The position numbers were made by a program, and so were the translations under genes. A DNA stretch of 45,928 bases from CAZJYI01 sp964550025 (lineage in GTDB: Bacteria; Verrucomicrobiota; Kiritimatiellia; UBA8416; CAYOBW01). Under the pieces are notes generated by a model. The model had not been told where the DNA came from, did not search any database, and worked only from the letters and a program-made list of their open reading frames with translations. Shown one piece after another: positions 35,122-42,526 of this stretch. Position 1 is the first letter of the stretch, and each line of letters starts with the position of its first letter. The stretch lies in the NCBI GenBank assembly GCA_964550025.1, contig CAZJYI010000090.1, forward strand, positions 1 through 45,928. The letters are read 5' to 3'.

Positions 35122-35229
35122 TGCCGTTCACATATCACAAGGCGGGGTGCCTCCGCAATGTGCAGATTCGGGCTTTTCGCGAATGAGCAAACGGGCTATG
35201 ATGATTTGATAGCGGTGTCTGGGCTCAAT

Positions 35230-35856
35230 ATGCGCATCAAAACCAATACGGCAACGGCCAGTCTGGCGGGGGTTGTCGTATGCCTGGCGCTCGGCGCCGC
35301 CACCCCGTCAACGGCTGCGTTCAAGAAGTGGCGTATCTCCAAGTCGGACGAAAGCCGCTACTGCAGCGCTTTCGTTGCATTCAATCGCAGTATTTTCGCG
35401 GAGATCTGCCGGAAGAACAGCTCGGGCAAATTCGCCGACCCGGACTTCACGAACGTGACGGTCCCGACCGCTCTCCAGGAACGCTTTGCCGAATCCGCCC
35501 TCAAGCGCTATTTCAACCGTGTCGACCGGGATCGCGTGAGGGGGTGGATGAAAGACATCACGGCGGACGGAAACTGGACATGGAACGTCGAGGTGAAGAA
35601 GGACGTCAAGTACTCTCACCGAAGCAAGCTCGAGGGAGTGCCGTACATCACGGTGTTCGTCCGCAACCGGGCGCCGCTGGGGCTGCGCGGCGTCACACTG
35701 CACATCCCAAAGCTGAAGCGAAACTACGCGCTGGTGTCAGGAGTGGCGCTGACGCCGAAGAAGACGGGGTCCTTCACCCTGAAACTGTCCGAAGAAGAGT
35801 ACAAGCTGATCACCGGCGGACGATTCCACGCGAGCATCCGCCGCCTCTGGTGGTAG
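35230..35856 (+). CDS. Exported protein of unknown function
   Basis: Protein of 208 residues from the ATG at 35230; the open frame extends much further upstream but there it is antisense to folE2. The first 30 residues form a signal peptide (SLAGVVVCLALGAATPSTAA). The mature part is basic, with a beta-rich C-terminal half (VPYITVFVRNRAPLGLRGVTLHIPKLKRNYALVSGVALTPKK, here spanning about 140-185). I do not recognise a family. A TATGAT box lies at 35197-35202 without a good -35. It is 89 bases before the STN-like gene and could share its transcript. Confidence 0.6.
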   Translation: MRIKTNTATASLAGVVVCLALGAATPSTAAFKKWRISKSDESRYCSAFVAFNRSIFAEICRKNSSGKFADPDFTNVTVPTALQERFAESALKRYFNRVDRDRVRGWMKDITADGNWTWNVEVKKDVKYSHRSKLEGVPYITVFVRNRAPLGLRGVTLHIPKLKRNYALVSGVALTPKKTGSFTLKLSEEEYKLITGGRFHASIRRLWW

Positions 35857-35945
35857 GCCGGGCAGCCGTGTTTTCGCTTGCGCTGAACGGGCGGTCCGGA
35901 TAACTGAAGACGGCAAAACGGTTAGAACCGAGAGGAGGGGAGGAA

Positions 35946-36506
35946 ATGCGACTGTTACGTTGCTGTTGTATCGCAGCCCTCGGCATGTTCGTGACGCTGG
36001 GCAGCACGGCGCATGGCGGAGAAGGCAAGACCCCGGCAGGGCGGCCGCTGGGCATCAAGCGCAAGCTCAGTACGGCCAAAATACCGGAAGTGAATTTCCG
36101 GCAGGCACACATCCGGGACGTTGTCCGCTTTCTGTCCGAGGCCAGCCGGGACCACGATCCGGGAAAGGTTGGCGTGAACATGATCTGGAGCGGCGATGCC
36201 GCCGCTTTGAAGCGGAATCGACCGCTCGGTAAAGAGGACAAGGAAGGCGGGGCGGATACCGCGGACGGTTCCGGCGTTCCCCTGATCACGTTCCGGGCCC
36301 GTCACATCTCCGTGCTGGAAGCGCTCAACATCGTTACGCAGCTCGCGGGGCTCAAGTACCAGATCCGAGGCAATGTCGTCATGGTGATGCCGAAGAACGC
36401 GCCCGATGCGCAGATCGAGGTGCGCACGTATACCGTGAAACCCACCATCGGCGATCGCATACGGAAGCTCCAGGGCGAAACGGGACTCGGGCGGCCAGGC
36501 AGATGA
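35946..36506 (+). CDS. Exported STN/secretin-N-terminal-like protein
   Basis: Protein of 186 residues with a very strong ribosome-binding site (GAGGAGGGGAGGAA). A signal peptide covers about 1-24. VNFRQAHIRDVVRFLSEAS and the later LITFRARHISVLEALNIVTQLAGLKYQIRGNVVMVMP (about 113-150) follow the two-strand, helix, strand pattern of the STN domain found at the N-termini of secretins and TonB receptors. No secretin pore follows. Its stop overlaps the acyltransferase start by four bases (ATGA), so the two are translationally coupled. A role as a small periplasmic partner is inferred. Confidence 0.7.
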   Translation: MRLLRCCCIAALGMFVTLGSTAHGGEGKTPAGRPLGIKRKLSTAKIPEVNFRQAHIRDVVRFLSEASRDHDPGKVGVNMIWSGDAAALKRNRPLGKEDKEGGADTADGSGVPLITFRARHISVLEALNIVTQLAGLKYQIRGNVVMVMPKNAPDAQIEVRTYTVKPTIGDRIRKLQGETGLGRPGR

Positions 36507-37477
36507 TCGATCCGGTTCCCGCGCCCAGCTCCAGTCCGGTAGACGCCGATTCGGCCGGCAGGGCGAAGGGCTGGAGTGCCCGCAGCATCGGCAAGAAGTG
36601 GCAGCACGGGTTCTTCTACTTTCTCATCCGTTACCTCGGCCTGGCACCCGCGTACCAGTGGGTGCACATCATCAGCTTCTGGTACATGCTGTTCAGTCCC
36701 TCCGTGCGCCGCAAAACACGGCCCTACCTGTCCCGGCGCTTTCCCGACCGGCGCGGACCGTTGCAGCGTTTCGCCGACAGCCACCGTCTCATCGTTTCCC
36801 TCGGCAAGAGCCTCGTCGATCGCGCGGCATTCGGCCTGGTCGGCCCCGAAAAGGTGAAGATCGCCTTCGTCGACACCGAGGCGCTCCTCGCCGTACTCGG
36901 CGCGGGCCGCGGGGCGGTCCTGATCAATGCCCACATCGGCGCATGGCAGATCGCCGTGGCGGGGTTCAAGGGGTTGAGGACGCCGGTAAACCTCGTGATC
37001 CAGCGCGCAGCCGGCGACGTCGACCTGCACTACTTCGAACACTCGGGAGAGGCGACCCCCTTCAAGATCATTGACCCCGAGGGGCCGATGGGCGGCATCG
37101 TCGAGATGACGACGGCCCTGAAGAACGGCGAAATCGTCGGCGTGATGGGAGACCGGATGTTCGGCAGCGACAGCAACGCCGTCTCCGCGCCGTTCCTGGG
37201 CGGCACCATCGACATCCCCGTCAGCCCCTACCGCCTGGCGTCCGCGGCCCGCGCGCCGATCATCATCGTCTTCTCGCACCGCGTGGGGCGCGCGGCGTAC
37301 GACATCCGGCTCGCCAACACCATCCACGTCCCCCCCGGCCTGGGACGCGACCCGGCCGCCTACGAGCCCTACGCCGCCGAGTTCACACGCACCCTCGAGC
37401 AATACGTCGAGGCGCATCCCTGGGAGTTCTTCAACTTCTTCGATATGTGGGAAAACACGCCCGAGCGGCCCGACTAA
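36503..37477 (+). CDS. LpxL/HtrB-type acyltransferase
   Basis: Protein of 324 residues, normal for LpxL-type enzymes. These transfer acyl chains from acyl-ACP to lipid A or other lipids at the inner membrane. Supporting segments: an N-terminal hydrophobic helix (GFFYFLIRYLGLAPAYQW), GKSLVDRAAF, the active-site block INAHIGAWQ (about 141-149), then NLVIQRA, VGVMGDRMFG and PVSPYRLASAARAPII. The usual HX4(D/E) dyad reads His144...Gln149, so the acidic partner is replaced. It overlaps the STN-like gene by four bases. The ketosynthase pair 900 bases downstream suggests it attaches an unusual acyl or polyene chain, as in aryl-polyene clusters; this is inference. Confidence 0.83.
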   Translation: MIDPVPAPSSSPVDADSAGRAKGWSARSIGKKWQHGFFYFLIRYLGLAPAYQWVHIISFWYMLFSPSVRRKTRPYLSRRFPDRRGPLQRFADSHRLIVSLGKSLVDRAAFGLVGPEKVKIAFVDTEALLAVLGAGRGAVLINAHIGAWQIAVAGFKGLRTPVNLVIQRAAGDVDLHYFEHSGEATPFKIIDPEGPMGGIVEMTTALKNGEIVGVMGDRMFGSDSNAVSAPFLGGTIDIPVSPYRLASAARAPIIIVFSHRVGRAAYDIRLANTIHVPPGLGRDPAAYEPYAAEFTRTLEQYVEAHPWEFFNFFDMWENTPERPD

Positions 37478-37514
37478 GAGCGTCCGCAGCGACCGGCCTT
37501 GTCCGCGCAGATCG

Positions 37515-37751
37515 TTACAGTTCGTCGCCAGGGACAGGGGGGGCTGATGGGACCTTCGCCATCGCCTGCTCGAACTTCTTCCGGCTGCCCCGCTTCGCGC
37601 GACGTTCGAGGTAGTCCTCTGTCATGAGAGCAGAGACCTTCTCGGCAAGGGCGAGCGTCGTCAATTGGTTGATCGACGTATGCTCTCGCTTGGCTAGATC
37701 GCGTACGGCATCATGCAACGAATCCGGGATTCTGAGACTGAGTGTGCTCAT
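37515..37751 (-). CDS. Ribbon-helix-helix antitoxin (HicB/CopG-like)
   Basis: Protein of 78 residues. The N-terminus STLSLRIPDSLHDAVRDLAK gives the beta strand and first helix of a ribbon-helix-helix domain, and EHTSINQLTTLALAEKVSAL the second helix. The charged tail should contact the toxin. Its ATG overlaps the toxin stop by four bases (37748-37751); here the toxin comes first, the reverse of the common order. It probably binds the palindrome at 38181-38200. Confidence 0.85.
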   Translation of the reverse strand: MSTLSLRIPDSLHDAVRDLAKREHTSINQLTTLALAEKVSALMTEDYLERRAKRGSRKKFEQAMAKVPSAPPVPGDEL

Positions 37752-38176
37752 CTTCTTCTCCTGACCGCAGATAGGAAGGCACCGGGCTTAGTCGCCCGGA
37801 TACCGAAACTCTCCACACCCGCGAAGTCACGGGTGTTGTGGGTAACGATGTAGCGCGCACCGGAAGCCACGGCCGCTTCCAGCACCATGTCGTCATCGGC
37901 GTCATTCAGGAACGGGCGCCAGAGAAAGTGTACCTTCTGCTTGTGCGCTTCGGCGCACACATAATCGAGTAAATCTCCTATGTCGCTCCGCGTGAGCGGC
38001 GTTGTGCGAATCAAGCGCATTGCCGCTGCTTCGTATTCCATCACCAATGACACCGTGAGGCAGGCCTGAAACGCATCGCCGCCCACCATCATCAGTAGTT
38101 GGTACGACGCCCCCTGGTCCGACCGCAACGCCGCGACGATGACATTCGTATCAAGAACCACAAGCCATGGCTTCAT
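37748..38176 (-). CDS. PIN-domain toxin (COG1569-type)
   Basis: Protein of 142 residues. PIN landmarks are VVLDTNVIVAAL (Asp9), SLVMEYEA (Glu47/Glu49), and LNDADDDMVLEAAVASGARYIVTHNTRDF (here about 90-118), where the usual TGD reads THN followed by Asp117. It should be a Mg2+-dependent RNase. It is the first gene of the pair, followed by the RHH antitoxin with a four-base overlap. The promoter at 38185-38213 leaves only eight bases between the -10 and the ATG, so the message is probably leaderless. The pair lies on the opposite strand between the acyltransferase and ketosynthase genes. Confidence 0.88.
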   Translation of the reverse strand: MKPWLVVLDTNVIVAALRSDQGASYQLLMMVGGDAFQACLTVSLVMEYEAAAMRLIRTTPLTRSDIGDLLDYVCAEAHKQKVHFLWRPFLNDADDDMVLEAAVASGARYIVTHNTRDFAGVESFGIRATKPGAFLSAVRRRR

Positions 38177-38180
38177 GATG

Positions 38181-38213
38181 CGGTATCGTATGCAATACCG
38201 GCACGGATGTCAA
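38181..38213 (-). promoter_or_regulatory. Promoter and palindromic operator of the PIN/RHH pair
   Basis: On the minus strand TTGACA (38208-38213), a 17-base spacer and TACGAT (38185-38190) form a good sigma70-type promoter. A palindrome with arms CGGTAT / ATACCG (38181-38186 and 38195-38200) covers the -10, where the RHH antitoxin would bind. The toxin ATG starts at 38176, about where transcription should begin. Confidence 0.7.
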
Positions 38214-38395
38214 CAAGTACGCGACTTTCGTTCCACCGCCTCCGACGCTCTTGTTCGATACAGTCCTTTGTGCGGCTTCTGTCCCTTTCCTCCAGTCCGT
38301 CCCTGATCTCTCATAATCTCGTGGATTTCGCGGTGCGATCTGGGTTAGGCTCCCAGTCCACGTTTTTCTGGAGAGCGAGGAGGAGCGCGTATCCG

Positions 38396-39601
38396 ATGAG
38401 TATTCGACAGCAGGCACCCGTCCCCATCACCGGTGCCGGTTGCCTCACGGCAGCCGGCCGGACGCTGGGTTCCTGCATCGACGCCATGCTGCGCGGCGAG
38501 CGCGCCCCCGCCCTCCCCTCCCGCATCACGACGGACCACAAGGTCGGGTACCCCGTCTTCGAAATCCCATGGGCATACCTGCCGCAGGAGAGTCGGCGCA
38601 AACCGGAATACGCCTTGTACGGCGACATTCTCCTGACGGCCGTTCAGGAGGCGCTGGACAATGCCGTGCTCTGTCGCGAAACACTCGGCAAGCGTACCGT
38701 CGGTGTCTGCCTCGGCACAACCGTCGGCGAAGCGCTGAACGACGAGGATTTCCTGATCGACTATCGCGAGGGCCGGTTCCCCGACGGCGACCGCGTGCGC
38801 ATCTTCCTGAACGCCGACCCGGCCGCCATTGTCGCGCGCACCCACGCGTTCGCGGGACCGCACCAGACGGTCACCAACGCCTGTACGTCGGGAACGGTCG
38901 CCATTGGCCAGGCCGCCGGGTGGATTCGCGACGGACTCTGCGATATCGTCATCACCGGCGGGGTTGAGAAGCTCACGCGATTGAGCTACGACGGTTTTGC
39001 CAGTCTGCTCATCGCCGACACGGAGCCCTGCCGGCCCTTTGACCGCCGGCGCCGCGGCCTGAACCTCGGCGAGGGCGCGGGAATCCTCGTCCTCGAATCC
39101 CTGTGCTCCGCGCGGTCGAGGGGCGTCGGCATTCGCGGAAGCGTGCTCGGTTACGGCAACGCCTCGGATGCGTACCACCTCTCGGCGCCGAGACCCGACG
39201 GCGCCGGCCTGCGCCGGGCCATCTCCGACGCTCTGACAACGGCGGGGAGGACGGCAGGCGACATCGCGTTCATCAACGCGCACGGCACCGGAACGGCGGA
39301 CAACGACCGCGTCGAAGCCCGCGTCTTCGCCGACATGCTGCCGGGCATTCCCTACGGCTCCACCAAAGGCTTCACCGGCCACACCCTCGGCGCAGCGGGA
39401 GGCATCGAGGCCACCATAACACTGGCCTGCCTCCAGCGGCAGGCGATTCCCGGCAGCGCGGGTTTCGAGGAGTCCGACGCGGAACTCGAATGCGATCCGG
39501 TGCGCTCGGCGACCGCCGTCAGCGGTAAATGCGCCCTCTCCACGTCCGTTGCGTACGGTGGCAACAATGCCGCGCTCCTGCTTGGGAGGGGGATGGCATG
39601 A
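38396..39601 (+). CDS. Beta-ketoacyl synthase (KAS II / type II PKS ketosynthase)
   Basis: Protein of 401 residues. The ATG at 38396 is preceded by GGAGGAG; the upstream in-frame extension overlaps the divergent toxin gene. The full catalytic triad is present: Cys163 in TNACTSGT, His296 in NAHGTGTADND and His329 in KGFTGHTLGAAG. It condenses acyl-enzyme with malonyl-ACP. Neighbours point to a specialised pathway rather than housekeeping fatty acid synthesis: the next gene (overlap of four bases) is a ketosynthase-like protein lacking the cysteine, and an LpxL-type acyltransferase lies upstream. The pair resembles KS/chain-length-factor pairs of type II PKS and aryl-polyene clusters. Confidence 0.92.
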   Translation: MSIRQQAPVPITGAGCLTAAGRTLGSCIDAMLRGERAPALPSRITTDHKVGYPVFEIPWAYLPQESRRKPEYALYGDILLTAVQEALDNAVLCRETLGKRTVGVCLGTTVGEALNDEDFLIDYREGRFPDGDRVRIFLNADPAAIVARTHAFAGPHQTVTNACTSGTVAIGQAAGWIRDGLCDIVITGGVEKLTRLSYDGFASLLIADTEPCRPFDRRRRGLNLGEGAGILVLESLCSARSRGVGIRGSVLGYGNASDAYHLSAPRPDGAGLRRAISDALTTAGRTAGDIAFINAHGTGTADNDRVEARVFADMLPGIPYGSTKGFTGHTLGAAGGIEATITLACLQRQAIPGSAGFEESDAELECDPVRSATAVSGKCALSTSVAYGGNNAALLLGRGMA

Positions 39602-40728
39602 CGGAACGAGTTGCCATACGTGGCGTTGGCGTTGTCGGAGGCTTCGGCTGCGGACGCGACGCGCTGCGGCAGGCGCTGCGCGAAGGGGCGGAACCCAACG
39701 CGACCATCGAGACCACTGCGCCGGACGGCCCGCGGACGTACCCGGCACATCTGGCGGACGTCTCGCCTCTGGCCGAGTTCGTTACCCCCCGCAAATACCG
39801 GCGATCAGACAAGATCGCCCGGCTCACGACGCTGGCCTGCGCGTTGGCACTCAAGGACGCCGGACTCTATGCGGTTGACCACTCCCGTATCGGCCTTGCC
39901 GCCGGCACGGGATACGGCGGTATCGCGACGACGTTCAGCTTCATGGAGTCGGCGTTGGAGTACGGGGACTCGGGCGCTTCGCCGACGCTGTTCTCCAACT
40001 CAGGGCATTCCGGCGCCCTGGCCAACGCGAGCATTCTACTGGGCATCACCGGACCTTCCCTCACCGTGAAACAGACGGAACTCGCCGTCCCGTCAGCCCT
40101 GCTCTGTGCGCGGCAATGGCTACTCGAAGGCCGCGCCGACCTGGTCCTGTTCGGCGGTTTCGACGAGTACTGCCCCGTCAGGGGCTACGTTCGCGACCGG
40201 TTTTTCGGGGAGGCGAACGCGGGCCCCATGCGCCCCCTGGAGCTCGACCGGCAATCGGCCGTGCTCGGAGAAGGCGCGGCATTCCTTGCGCTCACCCGCG
40301 ATGAAGGCGATGACGCCACCGACGCCTTCATCGAGGAAGTCACAGTCCGGGGTAGCGGCAGCGCGGCCGTAACGCTGCCGTCCAACGCAATTGTGCTGAT
40401 CGATGCGGACGGACATCGGGGCTGCGGACGGGAGTATGGCCGCGTGCTGGCACGCGACACGAGAGTGGCCGCTTTCGCACCGCTCTTCGGCAGCATGCCG
40501 TCGGGCACGGCATTCAACCTCGCCGTCGCGGCGACCGCGCTGCGGGAGGGCGTCCTGCCCGCGCCGCCGGAGGGGGGAGAGAACGCGGAATTGCCGTCGG
40601 CGATACGGCGAGAAACGCCGCTGACTGGCGAACCGCTCTGCTGCCTCAGCCTGTACAAGAGCGGCACCCGCAGTCTCATCACGCTGAGCCGAAAGGCACG
40701 GGATGGGGCACGGTGCGAAGGCCTGTAG
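39598..40728 (+). CDS. Ketosynthase-like protein without active-site cysteine (chain-length-factor-like)
   Basis: Protein of 376 residues; its ATG overlaps the ketosynthase TGA (ATGA). The thiolase fold is recognisable: VAIRGVGVVGGFGCG, RTYPAHLADVSPLAEF, GLAAGTGYGGIATTF, RPLELDRQSAVLGEGAAFLAL. Aligning without gaps on the partner, TVTNACTSGTVAIG against TVKQTELAVPSALL, the catalytic Cys163 corresponds to Glu161 here. The HGTGT histidine motif is also missing. This is what is expected of a chain-length factor that forms a heterodimer with the active ketosynthase. The stop codon TAG is part of a repeat (40725-40742). No further biosynthetic gene follows. Confidence 0.85.
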   Translation: MTERVAIRGVGVVGGFGCGRDALRQALREGAEPNATIETTAPDGPRTYPAHLADVSPLAEFVTPRKYRRSDKIARLTTLACALALKDAGLYAVDHSRIGLAAGTGYGGIATTFSFMESALEYGDSGASPTLFSNSGHSGALANASILLGITGPSLTVKQTELAVPSALLCARQWLLEGRADLVLFGGFDEYCPVRGYVRDRFFGEANAGPMRPLELDRQSAVLGEGAAFLALTRDEGDDATDAFIEEVTVRGSGSAAVTLPSNAIVLIDADGHRGCGREYGRVLARDTRVAAFAPLFGSMPSGTAFNLAVAATALREGVLPAPPEGGENAELPSAIRRETPLTGEPLCCLSLYKSGTRSLITLSRKARDGARCEGL

Positions 40729-40742
40729 CGCGGAAATCCGCG
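40725..40742. repeat. 18-base repeat bounding the repeat-rich gap, left copy
   Basis: GTAGCGCGGAAATCCGCG, of which the first TAG is the stop codon of the chain-length-factor-like gene. A copy with one mismatch in the same orientation is at 41697-41714. The core GCGCGG-AAAT-CCGCGC is a hairpin (40728-40743). Confidence 0.7.
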
Positions 40743-40920
40743 CATGCGCATGGGTGGAGAACGGGACGGAGAAAGAAGGGCACTTCGTTCTCGCACTCTC
40801 TCGCGACGTTCGCCCGACATCAGATCTCAGTAATTGGGGCTGAACGGGGCTTCTGCGTCCGCCAGTCCAATCCCTGATCTTTCGCCTTAATCTTCTCATC
40901 TCCTGGAGAGGTCAGGGCGT

Positions 40921-41201
40921 GGTCGTGGAGAATCCCCGACCCTTGCGGTCGGGAAGCTTTCCGCCACGGGCGGACCTGCCTGTGGCACGGCAGGCTCCCA
41001 TGCTACACGCCCCGCTTCCGCGGCAGCTACGAGCCCGGTGGGAGCGAGGAGCGTGCGAAGCTCTCTCCCCCTCGCTCCGTCCGGGCTCCGGAAGGAAGGA
41101 GAAGGCCGGGCGTGTAGACAAGGAGCCTGCCGTGCCACAGGCAGGTCCGCCCGTGGCGGAAAGCTTCCCGGCGGCAAGCGCCGGGGATTCTGGGGAGGAC
41201 C
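40921..41201. repeat. Large inverted repeat with perfect 48-base arms
   Basis: 40951-40998 and 41122-41169 are perfect reverse complements over 48 bases (left arm begins GGGAAGCTTTCCGCCACGGG). The flanks continue as weaker inverted similarity out to about 40921 and 41201, and the centre has another pair (GGAGCGAGG 41041-41049 / CCTCGCTCC 41070-41078). Each arm is itself partly palindromic (CCGCC-ACG-GGCGG and CTGCC...GGCAG). Confidence 0.85.
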
Positions 41202-41282
41202 GAGGCGTGGCCAGATCGAGCCGGGTGACGCAAGCCGTGAACAACGCGACCTGCCGACTCGAAACGGGCTCAATCGCAGTGC

Positions 41283-41357
41283 GTACTCGCACTTGTCCCT
41301 CCCGCGAATCCAGCGTGGCCGCTCCGCGGGATCGGCGAGTGGGACGAGTGCGAGTAG
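41283..41357. repeat. Inverted repeat with nested stem
   Basis: Outer arms 41283-41299 and 41341-41357 agree at 15 of 17 positions (GTACTCGCACTTGTCCC). An inner 7-bp stem, TCCCGCG (41300-41306) with CGCGGGA (41325-41331), follows directly. Together they would fold as one long hairpin. Confidence 0.65.
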
Positions 41358-41605
41358 GACCGGCGGGGGGGAGGAGGACTGGGCGGGGATGGACCCTGAA
41401 CGCTTGGTTTGCGGTTTGGAGCCCGTGCAGGGTCTGTCCCCCGCAGTCTCCCGCGAAGGCCGGCCCGGGCACTTACTCGATACTCTGAAACGCCACCCTT
41501 ACTCGGATACCCTACTCGACCCACTTCGTCGAAACGGTCGGGACGCCGTAACGCAGCCATTCTCGACATAGCCGGGGGGTCGGGGGATCCCCTCCCTCGC
41601 CCCAT

Positions 41606-41682
41606 GGGGACGCTCTCACGAGCGCACTACGAACGAGGGACCCCCGCATCTCTGTTTGTAGTGCGCCCGTGAGGGCGTCCCC
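41606..41682. repeat. 25-base inverted repeat
   Basis: Left arm 41606-41630 (GGGGACGCTCTCACGAGCGC...) and right arm 41658-41682 agree at 23 of 25 positions around a 27-base loop. It lies 35 bases beyond the SDR stop codon and could act as its terminator. Confidence 0.75.
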
Positions 41683-41696
41683 TCAGCCGGCGGGCC

Positions 41697-41714
41697 GTAG
41701 CGTGGAAATCCGCG
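41697..41714. repeat. 18-base repeat bounding the repeat-rich gap, right copy
   Basis: GTAGCGTGGAAATCCGCG, one mismatch from 40725-40742 and in the same orientation. It lies directly after the SDR stop codon on the minus strand. Confidence 0.7.
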
Positions 41715-41717
41715 TGA

Positions 41718-42515
41718 CTACAGGCGGTCGATAGCGAATCCGCCGTCGACCATGACCACCTGCCCGGTGGAATACGGGAAATCGCCACGTGCGAGGGCGG
41801 CGGTGGCTTTCCCTACGTCCTCGGGATATCCCCAGCGCGCCTGCAGCAGAAGTCCTTCCTCGCCTATCAGGCGGTCGTACTTCCCTTTCACCGCGGCGGT
41901 CATGTCGGTCTCGATGATGCCGGGACGGATCTCGTAGACCGGGATGTCGAACTCGGCGAGCCGAACGGCCCACAGCTTCGTGGCCATGGCGATGCCGGCC
42001 TTGGTGATGCAGTAGTCACCCCGGGCCGGCGTGGCCGCGGTCGCCGAAATGGAAGAGATGTTGATGACACAGCCGCGAAAAGCGGCATCGGCCGCCTTCT
42101 GCTCGATCATCCAGTTGGCGGCCGCCTGGGTCAGGAAGTAGGGCCCCTGCAGGTTGATGCGGACCAGGCGCTCAAAGCTCTCCTCCGTGGCTTCGAGGAT
42201 GTCCGCGCGGACCTTGGGCGCGACCCCGGCGTTGTTGACCAACACGTTCAACCGGCCGAAATGCTTTTTGACCGCGGCCAGCATGCGGGCGCGGTCGTCC
42301 GCGTCGCTGATGTCGGCCCGGCAATACAGGACGTCCGCGCCTTTGGCACGCAGATTCTCGAGTGCGTTGTCAACCAAGGACGCCTCGTTGGTGTTGTTGA
42401 CGACAATGTCGAACCCGTCCGCGGCGAGGCACTCGGCAATACCGTAACCGATGCCCCTGCCGGAGCCGGTAATCAAGGCCACAGGACGTTTGCCCTGCTG
42501 CGTTTCTTCGGTCAT
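41718..42515 (-). CDS. Short-chain dehydrogenase/reductase (FabG-like)
   Basis: Protein of 265 residues, ATG 42515, with GAGGAGG six bases upstream; the longer frame to 42605 runs into the flavoprotein gene. The SDR pattern is complete: TGSGRGIG (16-23) for NAD(P), NNAG (94-97), and the Ser155-Tyr168-Lys172 triad (ISSISA, YCITK). The C-terminus YSTGQVVMVDGG is classical. It oxidises or reduces a hydroxyl/keto group in the cytoplasm. Annotated relatives are often called 3-oxoacyl-ACP reductase, but beside a flavoprotein and a Gfo/Idh/MocA gene a sugar dehydrogenase role is more likely. It follows the flavoprotein gene by 11 bases. Confidence 0.92.
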   Translation of the reverse strand: MTEETQQGKRPVALITGSGRGIGYGIAECLAADGFDIVVNNTNEASLVDNALENLRAKGADVLYCRADISDADDRARMLAAVKKHFGRLNVLVNNAGVAPKVRADILEATEESFERLVRINLQGPYFLTQAAANWMIEQKAADAAFRGCVINISSISATAATPARGDYCITKAGIAMATKLWAVRLAEFDIPVYEIRPGIIETDMTAAVKGKYDRLIGEEGLLLQARWGYPEDVGKATAALARGDFPYSTGQVVMVDGGFAIDRL

Positions 42516-42526
42516 GGGGATCCTCC

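Larger units (their letters stand above)
40729..41717. other. About 1 kb gene-free region rich in inverted repeats
   Basis: No credible gene: open frames here have no ribosome-binding site, no recognisable domain and change meaning across the repeats. It contains a large inverted repeat (40921-41201), a second (41283-41357), a third (41606-41682), and a short near-repeat TTACTCGATAC / TTACTCGGATAC (41473-41510). It is bracketed by near-identical 18-base repeats. It separates the plus-strand ketosynthase genes from the minus-strand SDR gene (convergent). It could be a decayed non-autonomous mobile element or a cluster of REP-type elements. Confidence 0.6.

Noticed and set aside
34372..35229. 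Upstream extension of the exported unknown protein
   Set aside because: Antisense to folE2; the ATG at 35230 starts a good signal peptide.
40919..41571. Open frames of up to 189 codons in the repeat-rich gap
   Set aside because: They lie across perfect inverted repeats on both strands, with no ribosome-binding site or domain.
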